Assembly: GCF_009901955.1 (NCBI RefSeq)
Contig: NZ_WUTS01000001.1
Coordinates: forward strand, 1,582,145 to 1,646,144
Direction of reading: 5' to 3'
Length of the DNA: 64,000 nucleotides
From: Halomonas icarae
Lineage (GTDB): Bacteria > Pseudomonadota > Gammaproteobacteria > Pseudomonadales > Halomonadaceae
Shown here: one piece after another, positions 1 to 8,453 of the stretch
Layout of the letters: each line of letters starts with the position of its first letter
How positions within the stretch are numbered: position 1 is the first letter of the stretch
Program-made: the position numbers and the translations under genes
The notes under the pieces: model-generated
Databases searched by the model: none
Seen by the model: only the letters and a program-made list of their open reading frames with translations
Told to the model about the DNA's origin: nothing

Positions 1-492
1 ATCCCGGCCATCCTCGACCCCGACGGCCCGGGGGGCAAGCCGCTGCCGCTGTTCGAATCGGGGGCGATCCTGATCTATCTCGCCGACAAGACCGGGCAAC
101 TCTTGCCCGAGCTCCCCCAAGATCGCTATCGGGCCCTGCAGTGGCTGATGTTCCAGATGGGCGGCATTGGCCCGATGTTCGGCCAGGTGGGCTTCTTCCA
201 CAAGTTCGCCGGTCGGGAGATCGAGGACAAGCGCCCGCGGGATCGCTATGTAGGCGAGTCCCGGCGCCTGCTGGGCGTGCTGGACCGGCAGCTGGCGGGG
301 CGTGACTGGTTGCTGGGCGAGGCCTTCTCGATCGCCGACATCGCGGTCTGGCCCTGGGTGCGCAACCTTGGCGGCTTCTACGAGGCGGGGGAGCTGGTGG
401 GGATAGACGACTTCCCCCAGGTCAATCGCGTGCTGGCCGCCTTCCTGGCGCGCCCCGCCGTGCAACGTGGGCTGACGATTCCAGCAGAGTAA
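1..492 (+). CDS. Glutathione S-transferase, YfcG/Nu-class-like, 5' end outside window
   Basis: The reading frame is open from base 1 and ends at a TAA at 490-492, so the protein lacks only its first part, roughly the start of the thioredoxin fold. The visible part begins with an IPAI-LD segment and the FESGAILIYLADK motif that binds the gamma-glutamyl group of glutathione in GSTs. An all-helical C-terminal domain follows, with a W-L-GE-FSIADIAVWPW segment that contains the conserved Asp N-capping box. GSTs of this type are cytosolic and use glutathione in disulfide reduction or conjugation. The exact substrate cannot be read from sequence. Confidence 0.88.
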   Translation: MPAILDPDGPGGKPLPLFESGAILIYLADKTGQLLPELPQDRYRALQWLMFQMGGIGPMFGQVGFFHKFAGREIEDKRPRDRYVGESRRLLGVLDRQLAGRDWLLGEAFSIADIAVWPWVRNLGGFYEAGELVGIDDFPQVNRVLAAFLARPAVQRGLTIPAE

Positions 493-551
493 TGGCGCGC
501 TCGCGCTTCAACTAGCCGCTGCCTTACTCCTGGCGCCGATATGCGGCGCCC

Positions 552-899
552 TCATCCCCCGCCGTTCAGGGCCTTCTCCCGCTCCCGGCGATAGGCCTCC
601 ACGTGCTCGGCCGGGGCGGCGGGAAGGCGGCCAAGCTCGACGGCCAGCTCGAAGAAGCCCGCCCGGGGCAGCTCGCCGCGGCGGCTGACCACCAGGGCGG
701 CGATCAGCGGGCGGCCAGCGGCCACGTCCTCGCGCATCAGTGCCTCGAGGGCCAGGGCGACGCGCTGGATGGTACGCGGCGGCGAAAGACCCAACGCCTC
801 GGCGGCCTGCCGATAGGTAATCGGCAGCTGCGCCTCGGGTAACCCCTCCAGCAGCGCTCTTAGACGCGGCGCGAGATCGGTAGCGGCCTGGCTCTCCAT
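552..899 (-). CDS. Small conserved-looking protein, 115 aa, function unknown
   Basis: The ATG at 897-899 is preceded on the minus strand by a GGAGG about 8 nt upstream, which is why this start is preferred over the longer open frame that runs into the next gene. The protein has an Ala/Leu-rich helical N-terminal half with a YRQAAEALGLSPPRTIQR segment that looks like a helix-turn-helix. A basic C-terminal helix with a REREKALNGGG end follows. Its position downstream of the deaminase gene on the same strand, about 100 nt away, suggests co-transcription. I do not recognise a named family; a small DNA-binding role is only a guess. Confidence 0.65.
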   Translation of the reverse strand: MESQAATDLAPRLRALLEGLPEAQLPITYRQAAEALGLSPPRTIQRVALALEALMREDVAAGRPLIAALVVSRRGELPRAGFFELAVELGRLPAAPAEHVEAYRREREKALNGGG

Positions 900-1002
900 G
901 CCGTGGTCCTCCACGAGTGAACGGATAGTTGTGAATGTGCCCCTTGATGAGCCGTGCCAAGCGCCTCTCCACGGCTTGCTCCCTCCAGGGCCATCGTCGT
1001 CT

Positions 1003-1575
1003 TCAGCAGCGGACCGCCCCACCTCCCTTCCAGTCCTCGATATCGAGCTCGGGGCGCTCGGCGCGAAAGCGCGCGTAGAGCTCGATGCCTTGTGCATCCT
1101 CGAGGATATCGACCCGCACGCCCCGGCTCTGGAGCAGCGGCTCGGTACCCGAGGCGTTGGTGACATCGCCCACCACGACCCGGCTGAAGCCGCGCATGCT
1201 GACCAGCGTGGCACAGATCTCGCAGGGGCTCAGCGAGGTGAAGAGCGTGGTGCGGCTGAAGTCGATTCGTCCGGCGTCACGAATGGCGGAGGTCTCGCCG
1301 TGGTGGTAGGGGTGATTCTCCTGCACCAGAGTATTGTGACCCTTGCCGAGGATGCGCCGGGTGGCATTGTCGATGATCACTGCGCCGATGGGACAACCAC
1401 CCTCATCGAAGCTCTTCTGCGCCAGCAGCACGGCGATACGCATGAAGTCGGCATCGGTGAGGCGACGGGTGAAGCCCTCATCCATCAGCACCGACAGACT
1501 GGCGGTGGGCATATGGGCGATGGCGACCAGCGCTGCCTGGGTGGCTTCCGAGTGATTGTCGAGCAGGGTTTGCAT
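1003..1575 (-). CDS. Cytosine/nucleoside deaminase, yeast Fcy1-like
   Basis: This is a zinc-dependent deaminase of the CDA superfamily. The HGET motif supplies one zinc ligand and the catalytic Glu, and SPCEIC supplies the two Cys ligands. The surrounding sequence, including the GAVIID segment, the LFTSLSPCEIC strand-helix, the QSRGV segment and the ERPELDIEDW C-terminus, resembles yeast cytosine deaminase more than bacterial CodA or TadA. The ATG at 1573-1575 has a GGAG-type ribosome site and is preferred to an upstream in-frame start. The N-terminal 40 residues extend beyond Fcy1. Likely role: hydrolytic deamination of cytosine to uracil for salvage. Another small amine substrate is possible. 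Confidence 0.85.
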   Translation of the reverse strand: MQTLLDNHSEATQAALVAIAHMPTASLSVLMDEGFTRRLTDADFMRIAVLLAQKSFDEGGCPIGAVIIDNATRRILGKGHNTLVQENHPYHHGETSAIRDAGRIDFSRTTLFTSLSPCEICATLVSMRGFSRVVVGDVTNASGTEPLLQSRGVRVDILEDAQGIELYARFRAERPELDIEDWKGGGAVRC

Positions 1576-1667
1576 GATGACTCCATCAATTTGCGATGGA
1601 GACAAGATGCGCAGCACTGCAGCCTTACGTCAACTGTCCCCTGAAGGCGATGCTCGATGGCTGCCTC

Positions 1668-2399
1668 TCACTTCATCTCGAAGCCGCGCTTGACCAGGAA
1701 GTCACGCATATGGGGGCGCAGCTTGGTATCGAACAGTGGGGTGAGGTTCTGTGACCAGTTGGAATCCTTGGGACCGCCCCTCCGCGACTGATAATACGCG
1801 TGCATGGCATCGTCGAAGACCGCCACCAGCTCGCTGTCGTCCTGGTAGCTATCCTCCTTGAGGATTGCCTCCACCGGCAGGCGCGGCTTCACGTCGGGGT
1901 CGTGGGCCGGGTAGCCGAGGCACATGCCGAACACCGGATAGACATGCTCGGGCAGGCCCAGTAGATCGCTGATCTGCTGAGGGTTGTTGCGAATGCCACC
2001 GATATAGCAGATGCCCAGCCCTTCCGACTCGGCGGCCACGGCCATATTCTGGGCCATCAGCGCGGTGTCCACGCTGGCCACCAGCAGCTGCTCGGTCATG
2101 CCGCGTACCACCCGCGCCCCGGTGCGCTCGGCCGCCTCGGTGGGACGCTTCATGTCGGCACAGAACACCAGGAAGGCTCCGCAGGTGGCCACATAGCGCT
2201 GACCGCCGGCCAGTTCGGCGATCGCCTCGCGGTTGTCGGGCTTCTTCACATGGATGATGCTGTAGGCCTGCACATGGCTCGAGGTGGCCGCGGCCTGGCC
2301 GGCACTCACCAGCTCCTCCAGCAGCTCCCGGGAGACCGGCTGGTCGGTGAACTTGCGGATGGAGCGGTGGGACTTGAGCAACTCGATTGTAGGATTCAT
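1668..2399 (-). CDS. nfsA: Oxygen-insensitive NADPH nitroreductase NfsA-type
   Basis: This 243-residue protein matches NfsA in length and order of motifs. These are the N-terminal MNPTIELLKSHRSIRKFTD with the FMN-binding HRSIR, the central FCAD and DTALMAQN segments, YIGGIRNN, and the LGYPAHDPDVKPRLP motif typical of the NfsA branch. NfsA is a cytosolic homodimeric FMN enzyme that reduces nitroaromatics and quinones with NADPH. The ATG at 2397-2399 follows a GAGG-type site; a longer open frame upstream lacks one. It stands alone, about 90 nt from the deaminase gene on the same strand. Confidence 0.9.
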   Translation of the reverse strand: MNPTIELLKSHRSIRKFTDQPVSRELLEELVSAGQAAATSSHVQAYSIIHVKKPDNREAIAELAGGQRYVATCGAFLVFCADMKRPTEAAERTGARVVRGMTEQLLVASVDTALMAQNMAVAAESEGLGICYIGGIRNNPQQISDLLGLPEHVYPVFGMCLGYPAHDPDVKPRLPVEAILKEDSYQDDSELVAVFDDAMHAYYQSRRGGPKDSNWSQNLTPLFDTKLRPHMRDFLVKRGFEMK

Positions 2400-2594
2400 G
2401 GGACCTCTGGGTTGATGTGCCTTTCTGTTGACGCACTCACTCTCTTGGTGTGCCATCGCATCACATGATGTTGCTTAACGGACTCATTGTTCCACGATGC
2501 AGGCTCCTCTTGTACCGTCTCGCTCCAGCATGCTTTCCAGCACCAGCGTCAACGGCTAGGGTGAAGCCTCTTGTGCCATCACTTCGAGGCTCCC

Positions 2595-3482
2595 ATGCCA
2601 CGCATCCTGCTCGTCGACAATGGCTCACTGCGCCCCCAGGCCGTGCTCAACCTGCGCCGCCTGGCCAGCGCCCTGGCCGCGGCAACCGGGGAGCCGGTGG
2701 AAGCCGCCTCGCTGCTGCACTCCCACAAGATTCCGGCCGAGCAGCTGGAGGGCGAGCCGGCGGCGACGCTGGGTCCGCTGGCCGAGCGTCTGGCGGCGGA
2801 GGGGGTAACCGAACTGGTGATCGTGCCCTTCTTCTTCGGCCCCAGCCAGGCGCTGACCCGCTATCTGCCGGAGCGCCTGGCACAAGTGCAGGAAAGGTAC
2901 CCGAACCTCGGCATCAAGGTAACGGCGCCACTGGTGGACACCCTCACAGGACTCGACCTGCGCCTGGCCAGGCTGCTGGCCGATAACGTGCGTGAGGTCA
3001 TGGCGCGCCGCAAGATGAGCGAAAGGCAGCCACCGACGGTGGTGCTGGTCGACCATGGCAGCCCGGTTCCCGAGGTCGCCGCGGTGCGCAACTATGTGGC
3101 CGGGCAGCTCGGCGTGCTGCTGGCCGACGAGGTCGGCTGCGTGACCTACGCCTCCATGGAGCGCCGGGATGGCGATGCGTATCGCTTCAATGAGCCGCTG
3201 CTGGCCGACCTGCTCGCCTCGAAGGTGTTGGCCGGGCGCGAGGTGATTCTGGCCATGCTGTTTCTCTCCCCGGGTCGCCATGCCGGCGAGGGCGGCGATA
3301 TCGCCGAGATCTGTGAACAGGCCATGGCCGCCTCTCCCGGCCTGCGCGTGGCCACCACACGCCTGGTGGGTGAGCACGCCGGCATCCTCGAGATACTCGC
3401 CAGCCGCGTGGCCCAGGGACGTTCGGGAGACGCCCTGCTGGTGGAGATGCCGGCCATGGGCAGGATCTGCCGATCCCGGTAG
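2595..3482 (+). CDS. Two-domain CbiX/SirB-like sirohydrochlorin chelatase family protein
   Basis: The 295-residue protein contains two copies of the chelatase fold. The first half (LLVDNGSLRP, then VIVPFFFGPSQALTRYLPE) and the second half (VLVDHGSPVPEVA, then LAMLFLSPGRHAGEGGDI) each carry the start-of-domain D-x-GS and mid-domain pattern of CbiX/SirB proteins. In the second half the His of DHGSP and of GRHAGEGGD are candidate metal ligands. In the first half the equivalent His is Asn (DNGS), so only the second site may be active. Co2+ or Fe2+ insertion into sirohydrochlorin is the family role. No cobalamin or siroheme genes are nearby, so the real substrate is uncertain. Confidence 0.72.
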   Translation: MPRILLVDNGSLRPQAVLNLRRLASALAAATGEPVEAASLLHSHKIPAEQLEGEPAATLGPLAERLAAEGVTELVIVPFFFGPSQALTRYLPERLAQVQERYPNLGIKVTAPLVDTLTGLDLRLARLLADNVREVMARRKMSERQPPTVVLVDHGSPVPEVAAVRNYVAGQLGVLLADEVGCVTYASMERRDGDAYRFNEPLLADLLASKVLAGREVILAMLFLSPGRHAGEGGDIAEICEQAMAASPGLRVATTRLVGEHAGILEILASRVAQGRSGDALLVEMPAMGRICRSR

Positions 3483-3517
3483 CATGGCCGCCCCCCCACC
3501 ATCAACGAGGAGACAAC

Positions 3518-3730
3518 GTGAACCCCGAGGACCTGCTGACCCTGGTCAGGCTGCGCATGCCCTTCGGCAAGTATCAGGGCTGGCTGCTCGCCGACCTGCC
3601 GGGGCCTTACCTGGCATGGTTTGCCCGGGAGGGCTTCCCGAACAGCGAGCTGGGGCGTCTGCTCGCTCTGATGCACGAGATCGATCACAACGGCCTGGGC
3701 GGCTTGCTCGACCCGCTGCGCGGCGCCTGA
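3518..3730 (+). CDS. DUF3820 family small protein
   Basis: A 70-residue protein starts at GTG with a GAGGAG ribosome site just upstream. It has the MPFGKYQGWLLADLPGPYLAWF core typical of DUF3820 proteins, whose structure resembles a small nuclease-accessory fold, but no activity is established. It lies 35 nt after the chelatase-like gene and 16 nt before arfB on the same strand, so the three may be one transcript. Confidence 0.8.
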   Translation: MNPEDLLTLVRLRMPFGKYQGWLLADLPGPYLAWFAREGFPNSELGRLLALMHEIDHNGLGGLLDPLRGA

Positions 3731-3746
3731 CCTGCAGAGAACACTA

Positions 3747-4160
3747 ATGCTGAAAATTTCCAACAGCGTGGAGCTTGGCGACTGGGAGATCGAGCTGAAT
3801 GCGATCCGCTCCCAGGGTGCCGGCGGCCAGAACGTCAACAAGGTGGCCACGGCGATCCATCTGCGCTTCGATATCCAGCGCTCCAGCCTGCCCGCCTTCT
3901 ACAAGGAGCGGCTGATGGCGCTCGGCGACCAGCGCATCAGCCAGGAGGGTGTGGTGGTCATCAAGGCCCAGCGCTTTCGCACCCAGGAGCAGAACCGCGA
4001 GGATGCCCTGGCTCGGCTGCGCGAACTGATCCGTGAGGCGGTGAAACAGCACAAGGTGCGCAAGCCCACCCGCCCGACCCGCGGTTCCCAGCGTCGCCGG
4101 GTGGACAGCAAGACCCGCAAGGGCAAGACCAAGGCTCTGCGGGGCAAGGTGAAGGTGTGA
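3747..4160 (+). CDS. arfB: Alternative ribosome-rescue peptidyl-tRNA hydrolase ArfB (YaeJ)
   Basis: The 137-residue protein has the RSQGAGGQNVNKV motif near residue 27, with the GGQ that hydrolyses peptidyl-tRNA in release-factor-like proteins. It lacks codon-recognition domains. The C-terminus is a long basic tail (many Lys and Arg, residues about 100-137), which in ArfB inserts into the empty mRNA channel of stalled ribosomes. Length and domain order fit ArfB/ICT1 exactly. It acts on ribosomes stalled without a stop codon. Confidence 0.95.
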   Translation: MLKISNSVELGDWEIELNAIRSQGAGGQNVNKVATAIHLRFDIQRSSLPAFYKERLMALGDQRISQEGVVVIKAQRFRTQEQNREDALARLRELIREAVKQHKVRKPTRPTRGSQRRRVDSKTRKGKTKALRGKVKV

Positions 4161-4173
4161 TGTTACGGCCCGC

Positions 4174-4881
4174 TCAGGCCTCGTAGGCGGCCTTGAGACG
4201 ATAGAATTCGGCGACGATCTCGTCCATGGCCTCGGCGTCGTAGTCACACAGGCCGCTGACCACCAGCTTCTTGGAACCCGTGCCCACCTGCTCGTCTCCC
4301 GACTGGATGCTGAACTCGAGCAGGGTGTCGCCACGCTTGCCATTGACCTCCAGCGAGGAGTCGAGCAGCTCCAGTGATGGTGCCAGACCCTCGAGGCGCT
4401 CCAGGCAGAAGCCCATGCTGTCGTAGATCACCAGCGGTCGGCGCGGATTGAACATCACGCCCTGCTCTTCCATCAGCGGCTTGAGGTAGTGTGGAAAGTT
4501 CTTGCCCGAGAACGAGACATAGCAGCGCGTAAAGGCCTCCACGACCGCCTCGTCGTGGGTGGTCGCTCCGCCGCGCGAGACCTCCAGATAACACTTGCCG
4601 GCCTCGTCGCAGACACGAATCAGCCCATCTCCACCCTCCTGGAAGCCGAGCGGAGTACCATCGCCAACCATGTTCAGGAAACGGAACTCCATGCGCTGGG
4701 AGAGGCCGAAGCGCGCCAATACCAGCGCGAACAGCAGGTCTCCCGGAACGCAGAATCGCCGTGCCTCGGGGTTGTGGATGGGGTTGTAGTCGCCGGCGAC
4801 TCCCTTGGCGAATCGGCTGGCCTGCTCAGCCGAGATGGTGATGCGATCCCCTGCCAGGGTATGAAATTCATCGAGAAACAT
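4174..4881 (-). CDS. DUF3581 family protein
   Basis: The protein (235 residues from the ATG at 4879-4881) shows the DUF3581 pattern: ITISAEQASRFAKGVAGDYNPIH near the N-terminus, FCVPGDLLFALVLA, and a C-terminal CDYDAEAMDEIVAEFYRLK. The NPIH and VPGDLL segments recall hot-dog-fold dehydratases of the MaoC type, but the family has no established reaction. The start is uncertain. Family members usually begin near MFL, chosen here, yet the only strong ribosome site (AAAGGAG) lies before an in-frame ATG at 4981-4983, which would add 34 residues. The gene converges with arfB and diverges from nhaD. Confidence 0.78.
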   Translation of the reverse strand: MFLDEFHTLAGDRITISAEQASRFAKGVAGDYNPIHNPEARRFCVPGDLLFALVLARFGLSQRMEFRFLNMVGDGTPLGFQEGGDGLIRVCDEAGKCYLEVSRGGATTHDEAVVEAFTRCYVSFSGKNFPHYLKPLMEEQGVMFNPRRPLVIYDSMGFCLERLEGLAPSLELLDSSLEVNGKRGDTLLEFSIQSGDEQVGTGSKKLVVSGLCDYDAEAMDEIVAEFYRLKAAYEA

Positions 4882-5101
4882 GCGTGGCTTGCCTGCGTCG
4901 TTGGCGATCCGAAAGCGGCCGGCGGCTGCCGGAGCGCAGATAATGCCATAAAACAGCCCGGGTGGCAGACCGAGGGCCTCCATCGACACCACTACTCCTT
5001 TGGTGGTAAGGGGTTGCGTCTATATTGCAGTGCACTACAGGTGTTAGACTCGAGGTGCTTTCACACCCTTCCCAAGAACCTCGTTTTCGGAAAACATCGC
5101 C

Positions 5102-6580
5102 ATGTCATCCTTCGGATACCCAACCCTACGGCCCCGGCACACCGCCTGGTGGTCGGGATGTCTCGTGCTTGTCTGTCTGCTGTTCGCCCCCACCGCCTTC
5201 GCAGTAACCGGCGAGCTCGATCTCACCAGTTCGGTGGTCGGTCTTGTCGCGGTGAGTATCTTCGTCCTCGCCTATGCGCTCGTCATGGGCGAGGAGAAGC
5301 TGCACATGCGAAAGTCCAAGCCGGTGCTGGTCGCCGCCGGCATCATCTGGGCGCTGATCGGCTGGGTCTACGTCCAGGCCGGGATGCCCACCGAGGCCGA
5401 GCATGCCTTTCGGACTACCCTGCTCGAATTTACCGAGCTGATGCTCTTCCTGCTGGTAGCGATGACCTATATCAACGCCCTGGATGAGCGACGCGCCTTC
5501 GATGTGCTGCGCAGCTGGATGGTGCGCAAGGGATTCACCTACCGTCAGCTGTTCTGGATCACCGGTGTCCTGGCCTTCGTCATTTCGCCCATTGCCGACA
5601 ACCTGACCACCGCTCTGTTGATGTGTGCCGTGGTGACCAAGGTTGCCGAGGGCGACAAGCGCTTTATCAATCTGGCCTGCGTCAACATCGTGGTGGCGGC
5701 CAACGCCGGCGGCGCCTTCAGCCCCTTCGGCGATATCACCACCTTGATGGTGTGGCAGGCCGGCATGATCAAGTTCCAGGAGTTCTTCGTGCTGCTTGCC
5801 CCCTCGCTGGTCAATTTCCTGATCCCGGCGGTGGTGATGACCCTGTTCATCAAGAACCGCAAGCCGGACAGCCTCGAGGAAGAGGTCTGGCTAAAGCGCG
5901 GCGCACGCCGCATCGTGCTGCTGTTCCTGTTTACCGTGGCCACTGCGGTAGCCTGTCACACCTTCCTGCATCTGCCGCCAGTGCTGGGCATGATGACGGG
6001 GCTTGGCTATCTGCAGTTCTTTGGCTACTTTCTGCGCCGCACCCTACCCCGCTCGCTGGAGAAGAAGCGTACCCGCTACGCCCGCCGCGGCGACGACAAG
6101 AAGCTCGCCCAGCTGGGGAGCGTGGTGCCTTTCGATGTCTTCAATCGTGTCGCCCGCGCGGAGTGGGATACCCTGCTGTTCTTCTACGGCGTGGTGATGT
6201 GTGTCGGCGGTCTGGGCTACATGGGCTATCTGGGGATGCTCTCCGAGGCGCTTTACACCGGCTGGGATGCCACCTGGGCCAACATCGCCCTGGGGTTGAT
6301 CTCGGCGGTGGTCGATAACATCCCGGTAATGTTCGCGGTGCTGACCATGGAGCCGGAGATGTCCCAGGGCCACTGGCTACTGATCACTCTCACCGCCGGT
6401 GTCGGCGGCAGCCTGCTCTCCATTGGCTCGGCTGCCGGCGTGGCGCTGATGGGCCAGGCTCGCGGCAACTACACCTTCATGGGCCATCTGCGCTGGGCCC
6501 CGGTGATCGCGCTGGGCTATGCCGCCAGCATTGCCGTGCACCTGTGGATCAATGCCGGAAGCTTTCAGGTCCTCGGCTGA
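5102..6580 (+). CDS. nhaD: Na+/H+ antiporter NhaD
   Basis: This 492-residue inner-membrane protein has an N-terminal signal-like segment ending in FAPTAFA followed by about a dozen hydrophobic helices. NhaD features seen are ISPIADNLTTALLMCAVV, NAGGAFSPFGDITTLMVWQAG and the C-terminal AVVDNIPVMFAVL with SIGSAAGVALMGQ. The Asp and Thr residues in these half-helices line the ion path in the ArsB/NhaD superfamily. NhaD exports Na+ (or Li+) in exchange for H+ and supports growth at high salt and alkaline pH, in keeping with a halophile. It stands alone behind its own intergenic region of about 120-220 nt. Confidence 0.93.
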   Translation: MSSFGYPTLRPRHTAWWSGCLVLVCLLFAPTAFAVTGELDLTSSVVGLVAVSIFVLAYALVMGEEKLHMRKSKPVLVAAGIIWALIGWVYVQAGMPTEAEHAFRTTLLEFTELMLFLLVAMTYINALDERRAFDVLRSWMVRKGFTYRQLFWITGVLAFVISPIADNLTTALLMCAVVTKVAEGDKRFINLACVNIVVAANAGGAFSPFGDITTLMVWQAGMIKFQEFFVLLAPSLVNFLIPAVVMTLFIKNRKPDSLEEEVWLKRGARRIVLLFLFTVATAVACHTFLHLPPVLGMMTGLGYLQFFGYFLRRTLPRSLEKKRTRYARRGDDKKLAQLGSVVPFDVFNRVARAEWDTLLFFYGVVMCVGGLGYMGYLGMLSEALYTGWDATWANIALGLISAVVDNIPVMFAVLTMEPEMSQGHWLLITLTAGVGGSLLSIGSAAGVALMGQARGNYTFMGHLRWAPVIALGYAASIAVHLWINAGSFQVLG

Positions 6581-6586
6581 GCGCAC

Positions 6587-6611
6587 TGCCCGGCGGCACC
6601 GTCGCCGGGCA
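6587..6611 (+). terminator. GC-rich hairpin after nhaD
   Basis: Nine-base arms TGCCCGGCG and CGCCGGGCA enclose a 7-nt loop, starting 7 bases after the nhaD stop. There is no clear T-run behind it, so it may be a weak intrinsic terminator or an mRNA-stabilising hairpin. Confidence 0.5.
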
Positions 6612-6803
6612 GCCACGTTGAAGGTCCCGCTTTACATCTCCTTCGCGTCATGTAGCTTATGAGCCGAAGCCTGCCTCGATTCACCGTGGTCTTCAGCGCC
6701 ATACCCGCCCTGTGACGCGATCAGAGACGCCATTGCACATGCCACACTTCTGCCACCCCGCCTCGCTGCCGCACCGCGATGCCACCCTGCCCGAGGGCGA
6801 AAC

Positions 6804-7235
6804 ATGGGGTGGCTGAAGACCGCTCTGTTACTCTGTCTAATTGCCCTGACGGGGAGCAGAAGCGTCGCCGGCGATCAGACGTTACTGCTTGTCGCTCATG
6901 CCGATGTCACCACTCAGCACCTTACGCGGGATACCACGCGAGCCATTTTTGCCATGCGCCAGCGTACCTGGCCGGATGGTCAGGCTGTTCGAGTGTTCGT
7001 GCTACCCAACGGCCATCCGGTCCATGAACGCTTCGTCAAGGAGCGCCTGACTGTCTATCCCCATCAACTGCAGCTGGCTTGGGATCGCATGGTCTTCTCC
7101 GGCACCGGCCAGGCGCCGGACCGCGTGAGGCACCAGACCGAGATGCTCGAGCGCATCGCCACCACACCCGGCGCAATAGGCTATCTGGAAAGGGAGTACC
7201 TGGATGAACGTGTCCAAGTCATTTCAATGGATTGA
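6804..7235 (+). CDS. PstS-like periplasmic ligand-binding protein, single-lobe size
   Basis: The 143-residue protein begins with a signal peptide (MGWLKTALLLCLIALTGSRSVAG). It continues with a LLLVAHADV strand, TRAIFAMRQRTWPDGQAVRVF and a C-terminal PGAIGYLEREYLDE segment, a pattern seen in short phosphate-ABC-transporter substrate-binding-like proteins. It is far shorter than true PstS (about 320 residues) and no permease genes are near. The gene overlaps the next by 32 bases, so translation is likely coupled. Its probable job is to bind a small ligand in the periplasm and to serve the downstream barrel or c-di-GMP enzyme; this is inferred from context. Confidence 0.75.
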   Translation: MGWLKTALLLCLIALTGSRSVAGDQTLLLVAHADVTTQHLTRDTTRAIFAMRQRTWPDGQAVRVFVLPNGHPVHERFVKERLTVYPHQLQLAWDRMVFSGTGQAPDRVRHQTEMLERIATTPGAIGYLEREYLDERVQVISMD

Positions 7236-8421
7236 AAGACGCCTCGCGCCTCTGTTGGTGACTGCCCTGACGACCTTGTCGGGACAGGCACTGGCCAGCG
7301 AAGGCGCGCTGGATACCCTGCAGATGCATGGCTTCCTTAGCCAGGCGCTGGTGATCACCGATGACAATAATGTCTTTGGTCCCAGCAGCGAGGACGGAGG
7401 CAGCCTTAAATATACCGAGATCGGAGCCAATGTCTCGCTTCGCCCCCATCAGGATCTGCTGCTTGCCGCCCAGGTACTCAGTCGACGGGCTGGCGGCGAC
7501 GGCAGAGACGCCAGGCCAGTCCTGGACTACGGGGTGCTCGACTATCAGATGGTATCCAGTCAGCAACGGACCTTCGGCATTCAGCTCGGGCGCAGCAAGA
7601 ATCCTTTCGGTTTCTACAACCAGACACGTGATGTCGCCTTTACACGTCCGAGCATCCTGCTGCCCCAGTCCATCTATTTCGACAGGACACGCTCGTTGGC
7701 ACTCTCCGGTGACGGCGTCACGCTCTATCACGAAGAGAGCCTGCCACACGGCACACTGAGAACACAGATAGGCTTTGGCAAGCCCCAGGCTGAGGACGAC
7801 CTGCGCCGAACCATGCGCCTGGAGGACACGCCAGGTGAGCTTGAGCCGCGTGAGTCCACCATCGCTCAGATCAAGTACGAACATGATGGTGGCAGAGTCA
7901 TCGCCGCACTCAGTGCAGCGAGTGCCAAGGCCAGGTTCGAACCACGAACCTCCGGGATGAACAGTGGCGACTTTCATTTCCAACCCTGGATCCTGTCGCT
8001 GCAGTACAACGCGGAACTCTGGAGTCTCACCGGGGAATATGCGATTCGCCAATCGACACTCGAGGGTTTCGCCAATCCCTTCCTGAACTTCGACGTGACC
8101 GGCGAGAGCTGGTACCTGCAGTATGCTCGCCGCTTTCATGACGACTGGCAGTGGCTGGTTCGTTATGACAGCCTGATCAGCAATCGCGATGATCGCTCCG
8201 GTCAAGCCTATGAGTCGAGTGGAGCCGGTCCTGCCCACAGCCAGTTTGCCGATGACATCACACTGGGGCTGCAGTGGAATGTAAGCCACCGCCTGAAGCT
8301 GGCGGCCGAGTACCACCACGTGGATGGCACGGGGTGGCTACCCGCGCAGGACAACCCGGACCCCGCCGCCACAAGCCGCCGCTGGAATATGTTGCTCTTC
8401 CAACTCTCCCTGCGCTTCTAG
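7204..8421 (+). CDS. Outer-membrane beta-barrel (porin-like) protein
   Basis: The 405-residue protein has an N-terminal signal sequence ending near LSGQALA. Alternating hydrophobic/polar strands follow throughout, and the C-terminus is LLFQLSLRF, a terminal aromatic as used by the BAM machinery. Segments such as DYGVLDYQM, GIQLGRSKNPFGFYNQTRDVAFTRPS and GESWYLQYARRF match phosphate-selective-porin-like or related barrels. It overlaps the upstream PstS-like gene by 32 bases and is followed 32 bases later by the GGDEF-EAL gene, which indicates a functional set. Substrate unknown. Confidence 0.78.
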   Translation: MNVSKSFQWIERRLAPLLVTALTTLSGQALASEGALDTLQMHGFLSQALVITDDNNVFGPSSEDGGSLKYTEIGANVSLRPHQDLLLAAQVLSRRAGGDGRDARPVLDYGVLDYQMVSSQQRTFGIQLGRSKNPFGFYNQTRDVAFTRPSILLPQSIYFDRTRSLALSGDGVTLYHEESLPHGTLRTQIGFGKPQAEDDLRRTMRLEDTPGELEPRESTIAQIKYEHDGGRVIAALSAASAKARFEPRTSGMNSGDFHFQPWILSLQYNAELWSLTGEYAIRQSTLEGFANPFLNFDVTGESWYLQYARRFHDDWQWLVRYDSLISNRDDRSGQAYESSGAGPAHSQFADDITLGLQWNVSHRLKLAAEYHHVDGTGWLPAQDNPDPAATSRRWNMLLFQLSLRF

Positions 8422-8453
8422 GCGCCTGCACCGAACCAGGATGCCTTGGCGAA

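Noticed and set aside
2625..3485. Minus-strand ORF of 286 codons opposite the chelatase gene
   Set aside because: It is a shadow of the CbiX-like gene with no recognisable domain and poor ribosome site.
8274..8453. Upstream extension of the GGDEF-EAL gene
   Set aside because: The first 60 codons overlap the end of the porin gene in another frame and lack domain similarity; the ATG at 8454 starts the basic segment before the first TM helix.
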